A DNA stretch of 64,000 bases from Prochlorococcus sp. scB243_495K23 (GCA_000635495.1 JFLW01000041.1:1-64000), one strand, 5' to 3'. Positions 1 through 10,607 are shown, counted from the first letter of the stretch. A program made the numbers and translations. Notes: a model not told the origin generated them from the letters alone.

Positions 1-774
1 CAAGATAATGAATCATCAATTGAGGATCTTGCCCAAATACTTGAATTAAGCGAACAACCTAAAAGAATTGAAGGTTATGATATAAGCCATATTCAAGGTA
101 GTGACCCTGTAGCATCACAAGTCGTTTTTATTGATGGGATTCCTTCTAAACAGGATTATAGGAAATATAAAATTAGAGATCCAAACGTTTTTGCAGGACA
201 TAGTGATGATTTTGCTTCGATATATGAAGTAATACATAGAAGGTTTAAAAAATGGTCAAGATTTAAAAAAAGCGGAGGGGATTTTTCAATATTAAATGAT
301 AAAACGAATAGTAAATTAGACAATGAACTTCTATCAGATTGGCCTGATTTAATAATGATTGATGGAGGAAAAGGACAGTTAAATGCAGCTATTAAAGCAT
401 TAAAAGAATTAAATCTTGAGGAAGAAGTAACTATATGTTCATTGGCAAAAAAAAATGAAGAAATATTTATTCCAGGATTTACTAAGTCTCTTGAGACTGA
501 TGAAAATCAAAAAGGAGTTCTTCTATTAAGAAGGGTAAGAGATGAAGCACATAGATTTGCATTATCTTTTCATAGAGACAAAAGATCTAAAAGAATGAAT
601 AGATCTCAATTGTCCCAAATCAGTGGATTAGGACCATCAAGAATAAGAGAATTGCTTGAGCATTTTAAATCAATAGACGCGATAAGAATAGCTAGTAAAG
701 AGGATTTATCAAAAGTTAAAGGACTTGGAAAAAATTCAGTAAATGATATATATGAATATTTTAACGAGTTATAA
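1..774 (+). CDS. uvrC: Excinuclease ABC subunit C, 3' part
   Basis: This is the C-terminal part (258 codons, frame 1, no start in the window) of UvrC, the nuclease that cuts DNA on both sides of a lesion in UvrABC nucleotide excision repair. The RNase H-like C-terminal nuclease is readable through its landmarks: [10 protein letters not shown] near the left edge, MIDGGKGQL at about nt 355, and RDEAHRFA at about nt 540. These carry the Asp and His residues of the 5' incision site. The last ~55 residues form the tandem helix-hairpin-helix DNA-binding domain ([22 protein letters not shown]). The N-terminal GIY-YIG domain and the UvrB-binding domain must lie upstream of the window. No anomaly is seen in the visible part. 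Confidence 0.97.
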   Translation, partial: QDNESSIEDLAQILELSEQPKRIEGYDISHIQGSDPVASQVVFIDGIPSKQDYRKYKIRDPNVFAGHSDDFASIYEVIHRRFKKWSRFKKSGGDFSILNDKTNSKLDNELLSDWPDLIMIDGGKGQLNAAIKALKELNLEEEVTICSLAKKNEEIFIPGFTKSLETDENQKGVLLLRRVRDEAHRFALSFHRDKRSKRMNRSQLSQISGLGPSRIRELLEHFKSIDAIRIASKEDLSKVKGLGKNSVNDIYEYFNEL

Positions 775-862
775 ATATTAATTAATTTTTGAAAAATAGA
801 TTTCTTGAAATTGTTAAATATAACTATATTGAAAATATATATATTTAAATTAATCTAGTAAT

Positions 863-1429
863 TTGGCAGCTGAAGCATATCTCTGGTTTAAATCACTTCA
901 CATTATTGGTGTAATCGTTTGGTTTGCGGGACTTTTTTATTTAGTAAGACTTTTTATATATCATGAAGAATCTAAAAATATGGATAATGAATTAAAAATT
1001 GCCTTTAATAATCAATACACCTTGATGGAAAAAAGGCTGGCGAATATAATCACAACACCTGGGATGATATTAGCTTTAAGTATGGCTATTTGCATGGTTA
1101 TTATGCAACCAAGTTGGTTAAGTGAGAAGTGGTTGCAAATTAAAATTTCTTTTGTTTTGGGATTAATAATTTATCATTCTTATTGTTATAAAATAATGTA
1201 TTCATTACATAACGGTACTTCAACTATTTCAGCAAAAAACCTTAGATTATTAAATGAATTGCCTACTTTATTATTATTTATAATTGTACTTTTAGTTATT
1301 TTTAAAAATAATTTTCCAACTAGTGTTGCTACATGGAGCGTAGTTGGACTAATTATTTTCATGTTGGCTTCAATACAATTATATGCAAAGATTAGAAAGA
1401 AAAATGAGAATTCATTAAATAATGAATAG
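863..1429 (+). CDS. hemJ: Protoporphyrinogen IX oxidase HemJ (CopD-like/UPF0093)
   Basis: A 188-aa integral membrane protein that oxidises protoporphyrinogen IX to protoporphyrin IX, the last step shared by haem and chlorophyll. HemJ is the form typical of cyanobacteria. The first helix carries the family signature around SLHIIGVIVWFAGLFYLVRL, with a conserved His at residue 13. Four to five hydrophobic segments are visible (about 10-30, 60-80, 90-110, 135-150, 155-175). The start is TTG at 863; the signature follows it directly and no ATG lies nearby upstream. The 3' end overlaps the following PHP gene by 8 nt, so the two are probably cotranscribed. Its substrate pathway feeds chlH and acsF, found elsewhere in this window. 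Confidence 0.88.
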   Translation: MAAEAYLWFKSLHIIGVIVWFAGLFYLVRLFIYHEESKNMDNELKIAFNNQYTLMEKRLANIITTPGMILALSMAICMVIMQPSWLSEKWLQIKISFVLGLIIYHSYCYKIMYSLHNGTSTISAKNLRLLNELPTLLLFIIVLLVIFKNNFPTSVATWSVVGLIIFMLASIQLYAKIRKKNENSLNNE

Positions 1430-2069
1430 GGAAGACTTAGTAAAATTAACTTCCAATATTAATAAAAATAGTTGTCCTAAAAATATTAATTTTCACTGTC
1501 ATACAAAATTTAGTGATGGAAGTTTAGAACCATATGAACTTTTAGAACAGGCTTATAAAAATAACTTAAAATTTTTATCAATAACCGATCATCATACAAT
1601 TAAAGCTCATGAATATATAAAAAAAAATAATATACTCAATAATTATCCTAAAGATTCTTTTACATTAATTTCGGGGATAGAAATTAATTGTTTGATTTTA
1701 GGATGTTTAGTACATGTAATTGGATTGGGAATAGATATAAAAAGTAAATACCTAAATCCCTACATCCTTGGAGAGTCTCCAATAGGTAATGATTTAAATA
1801 TTAAATCAGTTATAAAAGCAATAAATTTAGCTGGTGGTTTATCATTTCTTGCACATCCAGCGAGATACAGGATTCCCTTTTATAAATTAATTCCAGAGGC
1901 TAAAATACAAGGTATTGATGGAATAGAGGTTTGGTACGATTATGAACTTAATGAAATATGGAATCCTAGTTTATTTGTATGTTCAGAAATAGATAAATTA
2001 GCAGATAAATATTCAATGCTAAAAACATGCGGAACAGATAGTCATGGACTTTCGCTATTAGGTAGATAA
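1422..2069 (+). CDS. PHP-domain metal-dependent phosphoesterase
   Basis: A 215-aa protein of the PHP family, a metal-dependent phosphoesterase fold. The metal-ligand motifs are visible: HCHTKFSDGS at residues 25-34 (H25, H27), the TDHHT segment near residue 60, a Glu in SGIEIN, AHPAR near residue 145, and GTDSHG at the C-terminus. This closely matches the YciV/TrpH group of small PHP phosphatases, whose known members act on phosphorylated nucleotides or oligoribonucleotides; the actual substrate here cannot be read from the sequence. The ATG at 1422 lies inside the end of hemJ (8-nt overlap), suggesting translational coupling. It ends 2 nt from the stop of the convergent cobN gene. Confidence 0.85.
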   Translation: MNREDLVKLTSNINKNSCPKNINFHCHTKFSDGSLEPYELLEQAYKNNLKFLSITDHHTIKAHEYIKKNNILNNYPKDSFTLISGIEINCLILGCLVHVIGLGIDIKSKYLNPYILGESPIGNDLNIKSVIKAINLAGGLSFLAHPARYRIPFYKLIPEAKIQGIDGIEVWYDYELNEIWNPSLFVCSEIDKLADKYSMLKTCGTDSHGLSLLGR

Positions 2070-2070
2070 T

Positions 2071-5000
2071 TCAGAATTCGTTTTTTTCAATTATTGAATC
2101 AGTATTAATAATTATGTTCTTTAAATTTTCAATGACATCTGATGAACAATTATTCCACATTTTTCTATTGACAATTTCAAGAAATCTTTGTGCAATATCT
2201 CTTAAAGCCCATGGATTATTCTCTAAAAAGAAATTCCTAATATCCAGATCACATAACCATGATTTATAAACTTCCTCATAACACCAATCTGAGACTACTT
2301 CAGTAGAAGCATCAAAAGCATATAAATAATCTAGTGTAGCTGAAAATTCAAACGCTCCTTTATAACCATTATCCTTCATTCCATTTATCCATTTAGGGTT
2401 AAGTATTCTTGATATAACAACTTTATTAATTTCATCTTGTAATTTTGAAATTTTGGATAATCCAAATTTTGATAAATCACCATGATACATTTCAGGAAAT
2501 TTACCGCTCAATTTTTTTACTGCTGAAGATAATCCACCCTGAAACTGATAGTAATCATCAGAATCTAAAATATCATGTTCCTTATTATCCTGGTTATGAA
2601 CAACTAACTGTACATTTTTAAGAGCATTTTCTAATGATTTTTTATCCTCTATAGGTTCAAGATTATCATTGTAAATCCACTTACTCCAATTAAGAAAAGA
2701 TTCTCCAAAATCATCAATATTTTCCCAATTAGAATTTGAAATTAGTTCTTGCAGACCAGCTCCATATGAACCTGGCGCTGACCCAAATATACGATTAATT
2801 GAATCACCAGCCCTTGATGCCCCAGCGAGAGGGTTAAATTTATCATCCTCATTATTATTAGCAACAAGATTTATTGCTTTAGAAGTTAATTTAACTAACT
2901 GTGGAAATGCATCTCTAAACATTCCCGAAATCCTTAAAGTAACATCAACCCTTGGTCTTTCGAGAACAGATAAAGGAATGATTTCTAGATCAACTACTCT
3001 TCTTGAAGGCCCATCCCAAATAGGCTGTACTCCTAATAAATATAGTATTTGACAAATGTCTTCACCACCATTTCTCATTGTGGATGTTGCCCATACAGAT
3101 ATTGCTATATTTTTTAAATCTTCTCCATTATCTTGTTTGTATAAATCAAGTATTTGTGAAGCAGACTGACAACCAACACTCCATGCTGATTCAGTTGGCA
3201 GTCCTCTCGAATCAACTGAAAAGAAATTTTTACCAGTAGGTAAAGTTTCAGTTTTACCCCTCGTAGGAGCTCCAGATGGACCACTTTTTATATATTGTCC
3301 CTTTAATGAATTAATAAATGATAATTTCTCATTATATGAAGAATTAATGATTGGAATTAGAATCTCTTTTTTTAATAATAAAAAATACTTATTATGTTTT
3401 TTTTCATTAAAGAAATAGTCTATTATTTTCTGATTTTTATATTTTTCTAGATTTTTTATATTGATATTCTTTTTGTAAAAAAACAAATATATTAAATACT
3501 TTGCTTGTTGTTCCAAAAAATCAACAGCCATTCTAAAGTTTAAAATGTTTTTGTTGGAAAAAGTCAATAATATTTTTTTATCCTTTTCACTTAAAATTTG
3601 ATCATATAGATTTGTCCAAGGATTCAAATCTAATTTTAAATGTTTTGCTATATATTGAGTAACACCAATTCGGTACGTATTTGGTACTCTAGCAATGCAC
3701 AAGAATAAATTTATTTCATTAATATCATTCTGCCTATTGCCAAAAATATGCAAACCTGTCCTAATTTGAGATTCTTTAATTTTGCAAAGAAAGGAATCAA
3801 TTTCTTCTATTTGATTATTTTTATTCTTTAAAGTAATTTCGCTAAAATCTTTTTTTATTAATTTAAAAATGGAATTTTCTATTATTTCAATCCGATTAGA
3901 ATTTAATAATTTTGCTTCAAAATATTCGTCTAAATAATTTTCTAATATTGAATATTTTCCATATAATTCTGACCTATCCAATGGAGGGGTTAAATGATCA
4001 ATGATTGTTGCAGCAGTTCTTCTTTTAGCTTGGGATCCTTCTCCAGGATCATTTACGATAAAGGGATATATGTTTGGTATTGCTGGACAAATAATATTTG
4101 GAAAACATTTATTGCTAAGACCTATAGATTTACCAGGTAACCATTCAACAGTCCCATGTTTACCAATATGGCAAATAGCATTTGCATTAAAAACTTTTTC
4201 AATCCAAAAATATTGTGCTAAATATCTATGGGGAGGTGGAAGATCGGGAGAATGAATATCTCTATCAGTGAAAGCGTCATAACCTCGTTGAGGTTGAATC
4301 AATAATGTTATTTTTCCAAATCTAATACCATTTATTGAGAAGCCTTTATTATCTAGATCGATCGCATCAGATGGTTTACCCCAACGACTAACAATAATAT
4401 TTTTGGGTTCAATTTCTAAATAATACCAATATTTTAAATATTCACTAAGTGGTAAGTAATCTAATGGTTTATTATTTTGAGATTCAATATCATTAGTTCT
4501 AGTTTTTATAAGCATTGACATTAATTCCGAAGAATCTTGAGGATAATTACAAGCTCCAAGGTCATAACCTTCTTCTTTTAACCAATTAAGAATATTTATT
4601 ATTGAAGATGGTGTATTTAGACCAACGCCATTACCGATTCTTCCGTTCTTTACAGGATAATTACTTATTACTAAACAAATTCTTTTATCAAAATTATCAA
4701 GTTTCTGAAGTTTCACATAATTTGTTGCAAATTTTGAAATCCATTGAATACCTACTTGATCAGCTTTGTAACTAGTTATTTCACTATATAGTGTATTTTT
4801 CTTAGAAATTATTTCTTTAAATGCTGAAGGACAGGTAGTAATTCTTCCATCAAATTCAGGAATAATTATTTGCATTAATAAATCAGATGAATTCATTCCA
4901 ATAGATGAATTTAACCACTTTTTTCTTGATCTATTAGAAGAAAGAAGCTGTAAAATTGGAATTTTAAGAGAAGTAAAAATATTTGTTGAATTTTCAATTA

Positions 5001-5808
5001 ATTCATTTTTTGTGATTTTAGATGAAGAAAATGAAGTTGTGGTAATTATTAGTTTAATATCTTCTTTTTTAAAAATCTCTATTAATTTCTTCTGAATATT
5101 ATGATCTTTTAGTGTTGAAATAAAAAATGTTTTAGGAGATAATCCGCATTTTCTTAATTGCGAGTTAAGTTTTTCGTTTACTTCAATTTCATTAGCCAAA
5201 AAAAGTGATTTATAGGATATTATTCCTATCTTTTCGCCACTTTCATTTTTCCAATCATGTAAATAGGGATCTGCATAAAAAGTAATATTCAAAAAATCAT
5301 CAGGAATTAATTTTTCATCTATAACTAAATAATTTAAACAATTAAGAAACTTTCTATAATTATCCAGTCCTCCAGATCTTAGTAATCTAGAAATATTTAA
5401 TGCAATATTTTTATCTATACTACTTATTTCACATAAGGAAATTTCCTGGTCAATGGTGCCTGATAGGATTACTAACTTCCTTTTTTTATTAACTGCTTGC
5501 CAATTTAAAAGTTGTTCAATTCCATAGTTCCATGTGCCTTTATCTCCAAATATTCTAAGTACGACTACTTTTGCATAATTTATTGTTTTTAATAAATAAT
5601 TATCTATTTGAGCAGAGGAATTTAAATTAGAAATTTCTAAAGCTCTTATATTATTTTTTAATGAAGTAAATTCTTTTTCTAACAATAAGTTTGATATAAG
5701 ATTTAAATCAGCCTTGACACATGTTATAAAAATAAAATCTGCAGCTGGTTGCTCAATTAAATCATCCTTATTCTTTTCATTTCCTGCTATATTTAATATC
5801 CTGTGCAT
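2071..5808 (-). CDS. cobN: Cobaltochelatase large subunit CobN
   Basis: A 1245-aa homologue of CobN, the large subunit of the ATP-dependent cobaltochelatase that inserts cobalt into the corrin ring in cobalamin biosynthesis. It belongs to the CobN/Mg-chelatase H superfamily. The central signature HIGKHGTVEWLPGK lies near residues 550-560, followed by SQAKRRTAATIIDHLTPP and, in the C-terminal half, SGPSGAPTRG and VWATSTMRNGGEDI. It is paralogous to ChlH at 50443-54453, which has HGSLEF where this has HGTVEW; length and motif favour CobN over ChlH. Cyanobacteria usually lack dedicated CobS/CobT, so the AAA+ partners may be ChlI/ChlD (inference). It is monocistronic and convergent with the PHP gene. 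MetH, a cobalamin-dependent enzyme, lies less than 1 kb beyond its 5' end. Confidence 0.93.
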   Translation of the reverse strand: MHRILNIAGNEKNKDDLIEQPAADFIFITCVKADLNLISNLLLEKEFTSLKNNIRALEISNLNSSAQIDNYLLKTINYAKVVVLRIFGDKGTWNYGIEQLLNWQAVNKKRKLVILSGTIDQEISLCEISSIDKNIALNISRLLRSGGLDNYRKFLNCLNYLVIDEKLIPDDFLNITFYADPYLHDWKNESGEKIGIISYKSLFLANEIEVNEKLNSQLRKCGLSPKTFFISTLKDHNIQKKLIEIFKKEDIKLIITTTSFSSSKITKNELIENSTNIFTSLKIPILQLLSSNRSRKKWLNSSIGMNSSDLLMQIIIPEFDGRITTCPSAFKEIISKKNTLYSEITSYKADQVGIQWISKFATNYVKLQKLDNFDKRICLVISNYPVKNGRIGNGVGLNTPSSIINILNWLKEEGYDLGACNYPQDSSELMSMLIKTRTNDIESQNNKPLDYLPLSEYLKYWYYLEIEPKNIIVSRWGKPSDAIDLDNKGFSINGIRFGKITLLIQPQRGYDAFTDRDIHSPDLPPPHRYLAQYFWIEKVFNANAICHIGKHGTVEWLPGKSIGLSNKCFPNIICPAIPNIYPFIVNDPGEGSQAKRRTAATIIDHLTPPLDRSELYGKYSILENYLDEYFEAKLLNSNRIEIIENSIFKLIKKDFSEITLKNKNNQIEEIDSFLCKIKESQIRTGLHIFGNRQNDINEINLFLCIARVPNTYRIGVTQYIAKHLKLDLNPWTNLYDQILSEKDKKILLTFSNKNILNFRMAVDFLEQQAKYLIYLFFYKKNINIKNLEKYKNQKIIDYFFNEKKHNKYFLLLKKEILIPIINSSYNEKLSFINSLKGQYIKSGPSGAPTRGKTETLPTGKNFFSVDSRGLPTESAWSVGCQSASQILDLYKQDNGEDLKNIAISVWATSTMRNGGEDICQILYLLGVQPIWDGPSRRVVDLEIIPLSVLERPRVDVTLRISGMFRDAFPQLVKLTSKAINLVANNNEDDKFNPLAGASRAGDSINRIFGSAPGSYGAGLQELISNSNWENIDDFGESFLNWSKWIYNDNLEPIEDKKSLENALKNVQLVVHNQDNKEHDILDSDDYYQFQGGLSSAVKKLSGKFPEMYHGDLSKFGLSKISKLQDEINKVVISRILNPKWINGMKDNGYKGAFEFSATLDYLYAFDASTEVVSDWCYEEVYKSWLCDLDIRNFFLENNPWALRDIAQRFLEIVNRKMWNNCSSDVIENLKNIIINTDSIIEKNEF

Positions 5809-5880
5809 TTTTATATATAAATAAGGTTTAGAATACGTAAGTAGGATAAAACAAGTTTACCTTAATTAAATAAATTAAAT

Positions 5881-6795
5881 ATGCATGAATTTCTTCCATA
5901 CGCCTGGTTCGAAGGTAAATGTATTCCATTTAAAGAAGCAAAAATATCAATAGCTACTCATGCACTACATTATGGTACTGCTGCATTTGGAGGAATGCGA
6001 GCGATACCTAACCCAACAAACAAAGAAGAATTCCTTTTGTTTAGAACTGATAAACATATAAAAAGATTATCTCAAAGTGCAAAATTACTCTTAAATGAAA
6101 TTTCTGAAGAATATATTTTTAAAGCCTTAGAAGAAGTTATAAAAAGAAACAAGCCAGAAAAACCTATTTATATAAGACCATTTGTATATACAAGCGATTT
6201 AGGTATAGCGCCAAGGTTACATAATATTGAAACAAATTTCTTTATTTATTGTATTGAACTAGGAGATTATCTATCCCCAGATGGTGTTTCTTGTAGAATG
6301 AGTAGTTGGACAAGGCAAGAAGATAGATCTCTCCCCTTAAGAGGAAAAATAAGTGGAGCATATATTACTAGTTCATTAGCCAAAACAGAAGCTAGTTTAT
6401 CGGGTTTTGATGAAGCCCTGCTATTAAATTCAAGTGGTAAGGTAAGCGAAGCTAGTGGTATGAATTTATTTATTGTAAGGAATGGAGACTTAATCACTCC
6501 TGGTGTTGATCAAGATATCCTTGAGGGTATTACTAGAGCTAGTGTAATTGAATTAGCAAAATCATTTGGAATAAATGTAATTGAGAGGCCTGTTGATAAA
6601 ACTGAATTATTAATAGCAGATGAAGTTTTTCTAACTGGTACAGCAGCAAAAATTACACCAGTTAAAAAAATTGAATCAACTGAATTAAATGTTGAAAGAC
6701 CAATAATGAATAAATTAAAAAGTAAGCTTATAGAAATAACAGAAGGTCGTTCTCAAGACTATGATAATTGGGTAACAAGAATTTCTCTAAAATAA
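5881..6795 (+). CDS. ilvE: Branched-chain amino acid aminotransferase
   Basis: A 304-aa class IV (fold type IV) PLP aminotransferase that carries out the last step of leucine, isoleucine and valine synthesis and the reverse reaction. The motifs are LHYGTAAFGGMRA near residue 30, the likely PLP lysine K156 in RGKISGAY, SLAKTEASLSGFDEALLL, and GKVSEASGMNLF near residue 190, followed by the DQDILEGITR phosphate-binding region near 215. Length is normal for bacterial IlvE. It is divergent from cobN across a 72-bp AT-rich intergenic region that must hold both promoters. It is followed after 17 nt by metH and is probably cotranscribed with it. Confidence 0.95.
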   Translation: MHEFLPYAWFEGKCIPFKEAKISIATHALHYGTAAFGGMRAIPNPTNKEEFLLFRTDKHIKRLSQSAKLLLNEISEEYIFKALEEVIKRNKPEKPIYIRPFVYTSDLGIAPRLHNIETNFFIYCIELGDYLSPDGVSCRMSSWTRQEDRSLPLRGKISGAYITSSLAKTEASLSGFDEALLLNSSGKVSEASGMNLFIVRNGDLITPGVDQDILEGITRASVIELAKSFGINVIERPVDKTELLIADEVFLTGTAAKITPVKKIESTELNVERPIMNKLKSKLIEITEGRSQDYDNWVTRISLK

Positions 6796-6812
6796 ATTAT
6801 TTTTTACCTAAA

Positions 6813-9800
6813 ATGGAATCTTTCAGAACCTATTTAAATAGAGATGAAAAACCATTAATTATTTTTGACGGAGGTACTGGAACATCTTTTCAGAACTTAA
6901 ATCTTACTGCAGATGACTTTGGAGGAAAAGAATTAGAGGGATGTAATGAAAACCTTGTTTTATCATCGCCAGAGGTAGTTGAGAAGGTTCATAAATCATT
7001 TTTAGAAGCAGGTTGTCATGTTATAGAAACTAATACATTTGGTGCCTCATCAATAGTTCTTGATGAATATGATATTGCAGATAAGGCTTATGAGATAAAT
7101 AAAAATGCAGCATTCATAGCAAAAAAAGCTGCTGCCAAATACTCATCAGTTGATAAGCCAAGGTTTGTAGCAGGTTCAATTGGGCCAACAACTAAATTAC
7201 CCACCTTAGGACATATAGATTTTGATGAATTAAAGCAATCATATAAAGAACAAATTTATGGTCTTATAGATGGAGGAGTTGATCTTCTTTTGATTGAAAC
7301 TTGTCAGGATGTTTTACAAATTAAATCTGCCTTATTAGCATCAAAAGAAATTCTAGAAAGTAAAAATATTGATTTATCTTTAATGGTATCTATAACAATG
7401 GAAACAACAGGTACTATGCTTGTTGGATCTGATATTGCTTCTGCATTAACAATATTAGAGCCATTTAATATAGATATCCTTGGACTTAATTGTGCAACTG
7501 GTCCTGAGCAAATGAAGGATCATATTAAATATTTGTCTGAAAATTCTCCCTTCGCTATAAGCTGTATTCCCAATGCAGGTCTTCCTGAAAATATTGGTGG
7601 TGTAGCTCACTATAGATTAAAGCCAATAGAATTAAAGATGCAGTTAATGAATTTTATATATGACTTTAATGTTCAATTAATAGGTGGATGTTGTGGGACA
7701 ACACCTGAACATATAAAATACCTGTCTTCAATAATCGATGAAATTATTGATGTTGAAAGGACCCACAACATTGGTAAGAAAAATTCAAGTGGTTTTATTC
7801 CATCTGCCTCATCAATATATAACTCTGTGCCATATAAACAAGACAATTCAATTTTGATAGTAGGAGAAAGATTAAATGCAAGTGGATCGAAAAAGGTAAG
7901 GGAGTTATTAAATAACGACGATTGGGATGGCTTAGTTGCAATTGCAAAGCAACAACAAAAAGAAAATGCTCACGTTCTTGATGTAAATGTTGATTATGTA
8001 GGCAGAGACGGAGTGAAAGATATGAAGGAAATAACTTCAAGACTAGTTACCAATATAAATTTACCATTAATGATTGACTCTACAGATGCAGACAAAATGG
8101 AAAGTGGATTAATGTCAGCTGGTGGTAAATGTATTATAAATTCAACCAATTACGAAGATGGCAATGAAAGGTTTGATCAAGTTCTAAATTTAGCCTTAGG
8201 GTATGGTGCAGGTCTTGTTGTAGGAACAATTGATGAAGATGGAATGGCAAGGAATTCAGAAAAAAAATATAAGATTGTCAAACGAGCTATTAATAGAACA
8301 AGAGAATGTGGTTTGTCAGATTATGAGCTATTTTTTGATCCATTAGCTCTGCCAATATCTACAGGGATAGAAGAAGATAGATTAAACGCTAAAGAAACTA
8401 TTAGTGCTATATTAAAAATTCGTGAAAATTTCCCAGATATTCATATCATACTTGGGATATCAAACATTAGTTTTGGTCTTTCACCATTATCAAGAATTAA
8501 TCTAAATTCAATATTTTTAGATGAATGCATTAAAGCAGGATTAGATTCTGCTATCATCGCACCAAATAAAATTTTGCCATTATCAAAAATTTCTGAAGAA
8601 ACAAAAAAGCTATGCTTAGATTTGATTTATGATAAAAGAAAATTTGAAGATGATATTTGTATTTATGATCCATTAGTAGAATTAACAAAGGCTTTTCAAG
8701 ATTTATCTATTCAAGATTTCAAAAAAGCATCTTCAGAAAATAAAAACCTAACTCTTGAAGAAAGTCTGAAAAATCATATTATAGATGGTGAAAAAATAGG
8801 ATTAGAGGATCAATTAAATAAAGCTTTAAAAAAATATAAACCTCTTGAAATAATTAATACCTTTTTACTAGATGGGATGAAAGTTGTAGGAGATTTATTT
8901 GGCTCAGGTCAAATGCAATTGCCATTTGTACTCCAATCCGCTGAAACAATGAAATTTGCTGTTTCAATTTTAGAACCATACATGGAAACTGTAGATGAGA
9001 ACATATCAAATGGAAAACTCTTAATTGCAACTGTCAAAGGCGATGTACATGATATTGGAAAAAATTTGGTAGATATAATACTTACAAATAATGGTTATGA
9101 CGTAATTAATCTAGGAATAAAGCAAGATGTTTCAGCAATTATAGATGCACAAAAAAAATACAATGCAGATTGCATCGCTATGAGCGGATTACTTGTTAAA
9201 TCAACTGCTTTTATGAAAGATAATTTAGAGGCTTTTAACAATGAAAATATTAGTGTACCAGTAATATTAGGAGGCGCAGCCTTAACCCCAAAATTTGTAA
9301 ATGAGGACTGCAGCAAAATATATAAAGGGAAAATATTGTACGGAAAAGATGCATTCACTGATCTTAAATTTATGAATGAATATATGGATAATAAGAAAAA
9401 GGGTAATTGGTCAAATACAGAGGGTTTCATTAACAATGAAGGTATAAATATTAATTTAGCCTCATCAAAATCAAATTCTCAAGCTGTTAAAAAATCTATA
9501 TCCATAAATACCGAGACTTCCAAATTAAATTTAAAAGATAATTTTATAAGATCTAAATTTATAAATGAAGAAGATCCAATTCAAGCCCCTTTCTTGGGAA
9601 CGAAAGTCTTGAACGATGTTGATATAGATTTAAATAAGTTAATATTTTATTTAGATACAAAAGCTTTATTTAGCGGGCAATGGCAAATAAAAAAAGGAAA
9701 AAACCAAAGCGTAGATGAATACAATAATTATTTGGATTCATATGCTAAACCATTGTTAGATAAATGGTTAGAGACAATTATAGAGAAAAAACTTATATCA

Positions 9801-10379
9801 CCCAAAGCAGTTTATGGATATTTCAGATGCGGGAGAAAAGATAATAGTATTTTCTTATTTGATGAGAACTCTTTAAATAAAATTTCCCAATTTAATTTTC
9901 CACGACAAAAATCTGGGAATAATTTATGCATAGCTGATTTTTATTGTGATTTGAAAAATGATAAACCGATAGATATATTTCCTATGCAGGCAGTAACCAT
10001 GGGCGATATTGCTAGCGAATATTCTCAAAAATTATTTAAAGAAGATAAATATAGCGATTACTTGTTATTCCATGGACTTACAGTGCAATTAGCAGAAGCT
10101 CTAGCTGAGTATGTCCATGCATTAATTCGTATTGAATGTGGTTTTAGGTCTGAAGAACCAGTCAAAAATAGAGAAATACTAGCTCAAAAATATAGAGGAG
10201 CTAGATATTCTTTTGGTTATCCTGCATGTCCAAAAGTATCTGATTCAAACATACAATTATCATTGTTGGATGCCAAAAGAATAAACTTGACCATGGATGA
10301 ATCTGAACAACTTCATCCAGAACAAAGTACTACAGCTATCATTTCACTACACTCAAAAGCTAAATATTTCAGCGCTTAA
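6813..10379 (+). CDS. metH: Cobalamin-dependent methionine synthase
   Basis: An 1188-aa methionine synthase that transfers a methyl group from 5-methyltetrahydrofolate to homocysteine through bound methylcobalamin. All modules are present in order: the homocysteine domain with zinc cysteines (LNCATG near 227, GGCCGTT near 293), the pterin domain (VGERLNASG near 350), the B12 cap and Rossmann modules with the cobalt-ligand motif DVHDIGKN near 746, and the reactivation domain with RYSFGYPACP near 1135. The ATG at 6813 is preferred because the family N-terminus (FDGGTGTSFQ) follows it; an upstream TTG at 6768 would overlap ilvE and add unconserved residues. With cobN and cobU in the same window, a cell that makes its own corrinoid is implied. 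Confidence 0.96.
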   Translation: MESFRTYLNRDEKPLIIFDGGTGTSFQNLNLTADDFGGKELEGCNENLVLSSPEVVEKVHKSFLEAGCHVIETNTFGASSIVLDEYDIADKAYEINKNAAFIAKKAAAKYSSVDKPRFVAGSIGPTTKLPTLGHIDFDELKQSYKEQIYGLIDGGVDLLLIETCQDVLQIKSALLASKEILESKNIDLSLMVSITMETTGTMLVGSDIASALTILEPFNIDILGLNCATGPEQMKDHIKYLSENSPFAISCIPNAGLPENIGGVAHYRLKPIELKMQLMNFIYDFNVQLIGGCCGTTPEHIKYLSSIIDEIIDVERTHNIGKKNSSGFIPSASSIYNSVPYKQDNSILIVGERLNASGSKKVRELLNNDDWDGLVAIAKQQQKENAHVLDVNVDYVGRDGVKDMKEITSRLVTNINLPLMIDSTDADKMESGLMSAGGKCIINSTNYEDGNERFDQVLNLALGYGAGLVVGTIDEDGMARNSEKKYKIVKRAINRTRECGLSDYELFFDPLALPISTGIEEDRLNAKETISAILKIRENFPDIHIILGISNISFGLSPLSRINLNSIFLDECIKAGLDSAIIAPNKILPLSKISEETKKLCLDLIYDKRKFEDDICIYDPLVELTKAFQDLSIQDFKKASSENKNLTLEESLKNHIIDGEKIGLEDQLNKALKKYKPLEIINTFLLDGMKVVGDLFGSGQMQLPFVLQSAETMKFAVSILEPYMETVDENISNGKLLIATVKGDVHDIGKNLVDIILTNNGYDVINLGIKQDVSAIIDAQKKYNADCIAMSGLLVKSTAFMKDNLEAFNNENISVPVILGGAALTPKFVNEDCSKIYKGKILYGKDAFTDLKFMNEYMDNKKKGNWSNTEGFINNEGININLASSKSNSQAVKKSISINTETSKLNLKDNFIRSKFINEEDPIQAPFLGTKVLNDVDIDLNKLIFYLDTKALFSGQWQIKKGKNQSVDEYNNYLDSYAKPLLDKWLETIIEKKLISPKAVYGYFRCGRKDNSIFLFDENSLNKISQFNFPRQKSGNNLCIADFYCDLKNDKPIDIFPMQAVTMGDIASEYSQKLFKEDKYSDYLLFHGLTVQLAEALAEYVHALIRIECGFRSEEPVKNREILAQKYRGARYSFGYPACPKVSDSNIQLSLLDAKRINLTMDESEQLHPEQSTTAIISLHSKAKYFSA

Positions 10380-10388
10380 GCTAAATTT

Positions 10389-10607
10389 TTAGTTATTTTC
10401 TAAATATTCAATAATTTCTTCCTGTAGTTCTTCCATCGTTTCATTATCACCCAGATCAAGTCCCTCACCCGCGGCATCCTGTGTTAACTCAAGATAATAT
10501 GAAGCACCATCACTAGATAAAAATTCTAATGCGGAAGTTTCATCACTATCTTTAAAAGCTTCATAAAGAGCTTTAAATACAATGTTTTCAGTAAAGTCCC
10601 AATCCAT
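10389..10607 (-). CDS. Small acidic conserved protein
   Basis: A 72-aa acidic soluble protein with no signal or membrane segment. It begins MDWDFTENIVFKALYEAF and is dominated by Asp and Glu, with two predicted helical stretches (about residues 8-20 and 57-70). I recognise it only as the kind of short conserved protein found across marine picocyanobacteria; the function is unknown. It converges on metH with a 9-nt gap, and its 5' end faces the DUF2237 gene across a 97-bp divergent intergenic region. On the minus strand that region holds a TTGACG box followed by TAATAAT about 19 nt downstream, which could be its promoter. Confidence 0.75.
   Translation of the reverse strand: MDWDFTENIVFKALYEAFKDSDETSALEFLSSDGASYYLELTQDAAGEGLDLGDNETMEELQEEIIEYLENN

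Noticed and set aside
4001-4255. 84-aa plus-strand open frame inside cobN
   Set aside because: It lies wholly within conserved cobN coding sequence on the other strand and encodes nothing recognisable; it is a shadow frame.
6768-6812. Upstream TTG start for metH
   Set aside because: It would overlap ilvE by 28 nt and add 15 residues not found in methionine synthases; the ATG at 6813 fits the family start.
9095-9436. 113-aa minus-strand frame inside metH
   Set aside because: It mirrors the conserved B12-binding domain of metH; hydrophobic composition is a by-product of antisense reading.
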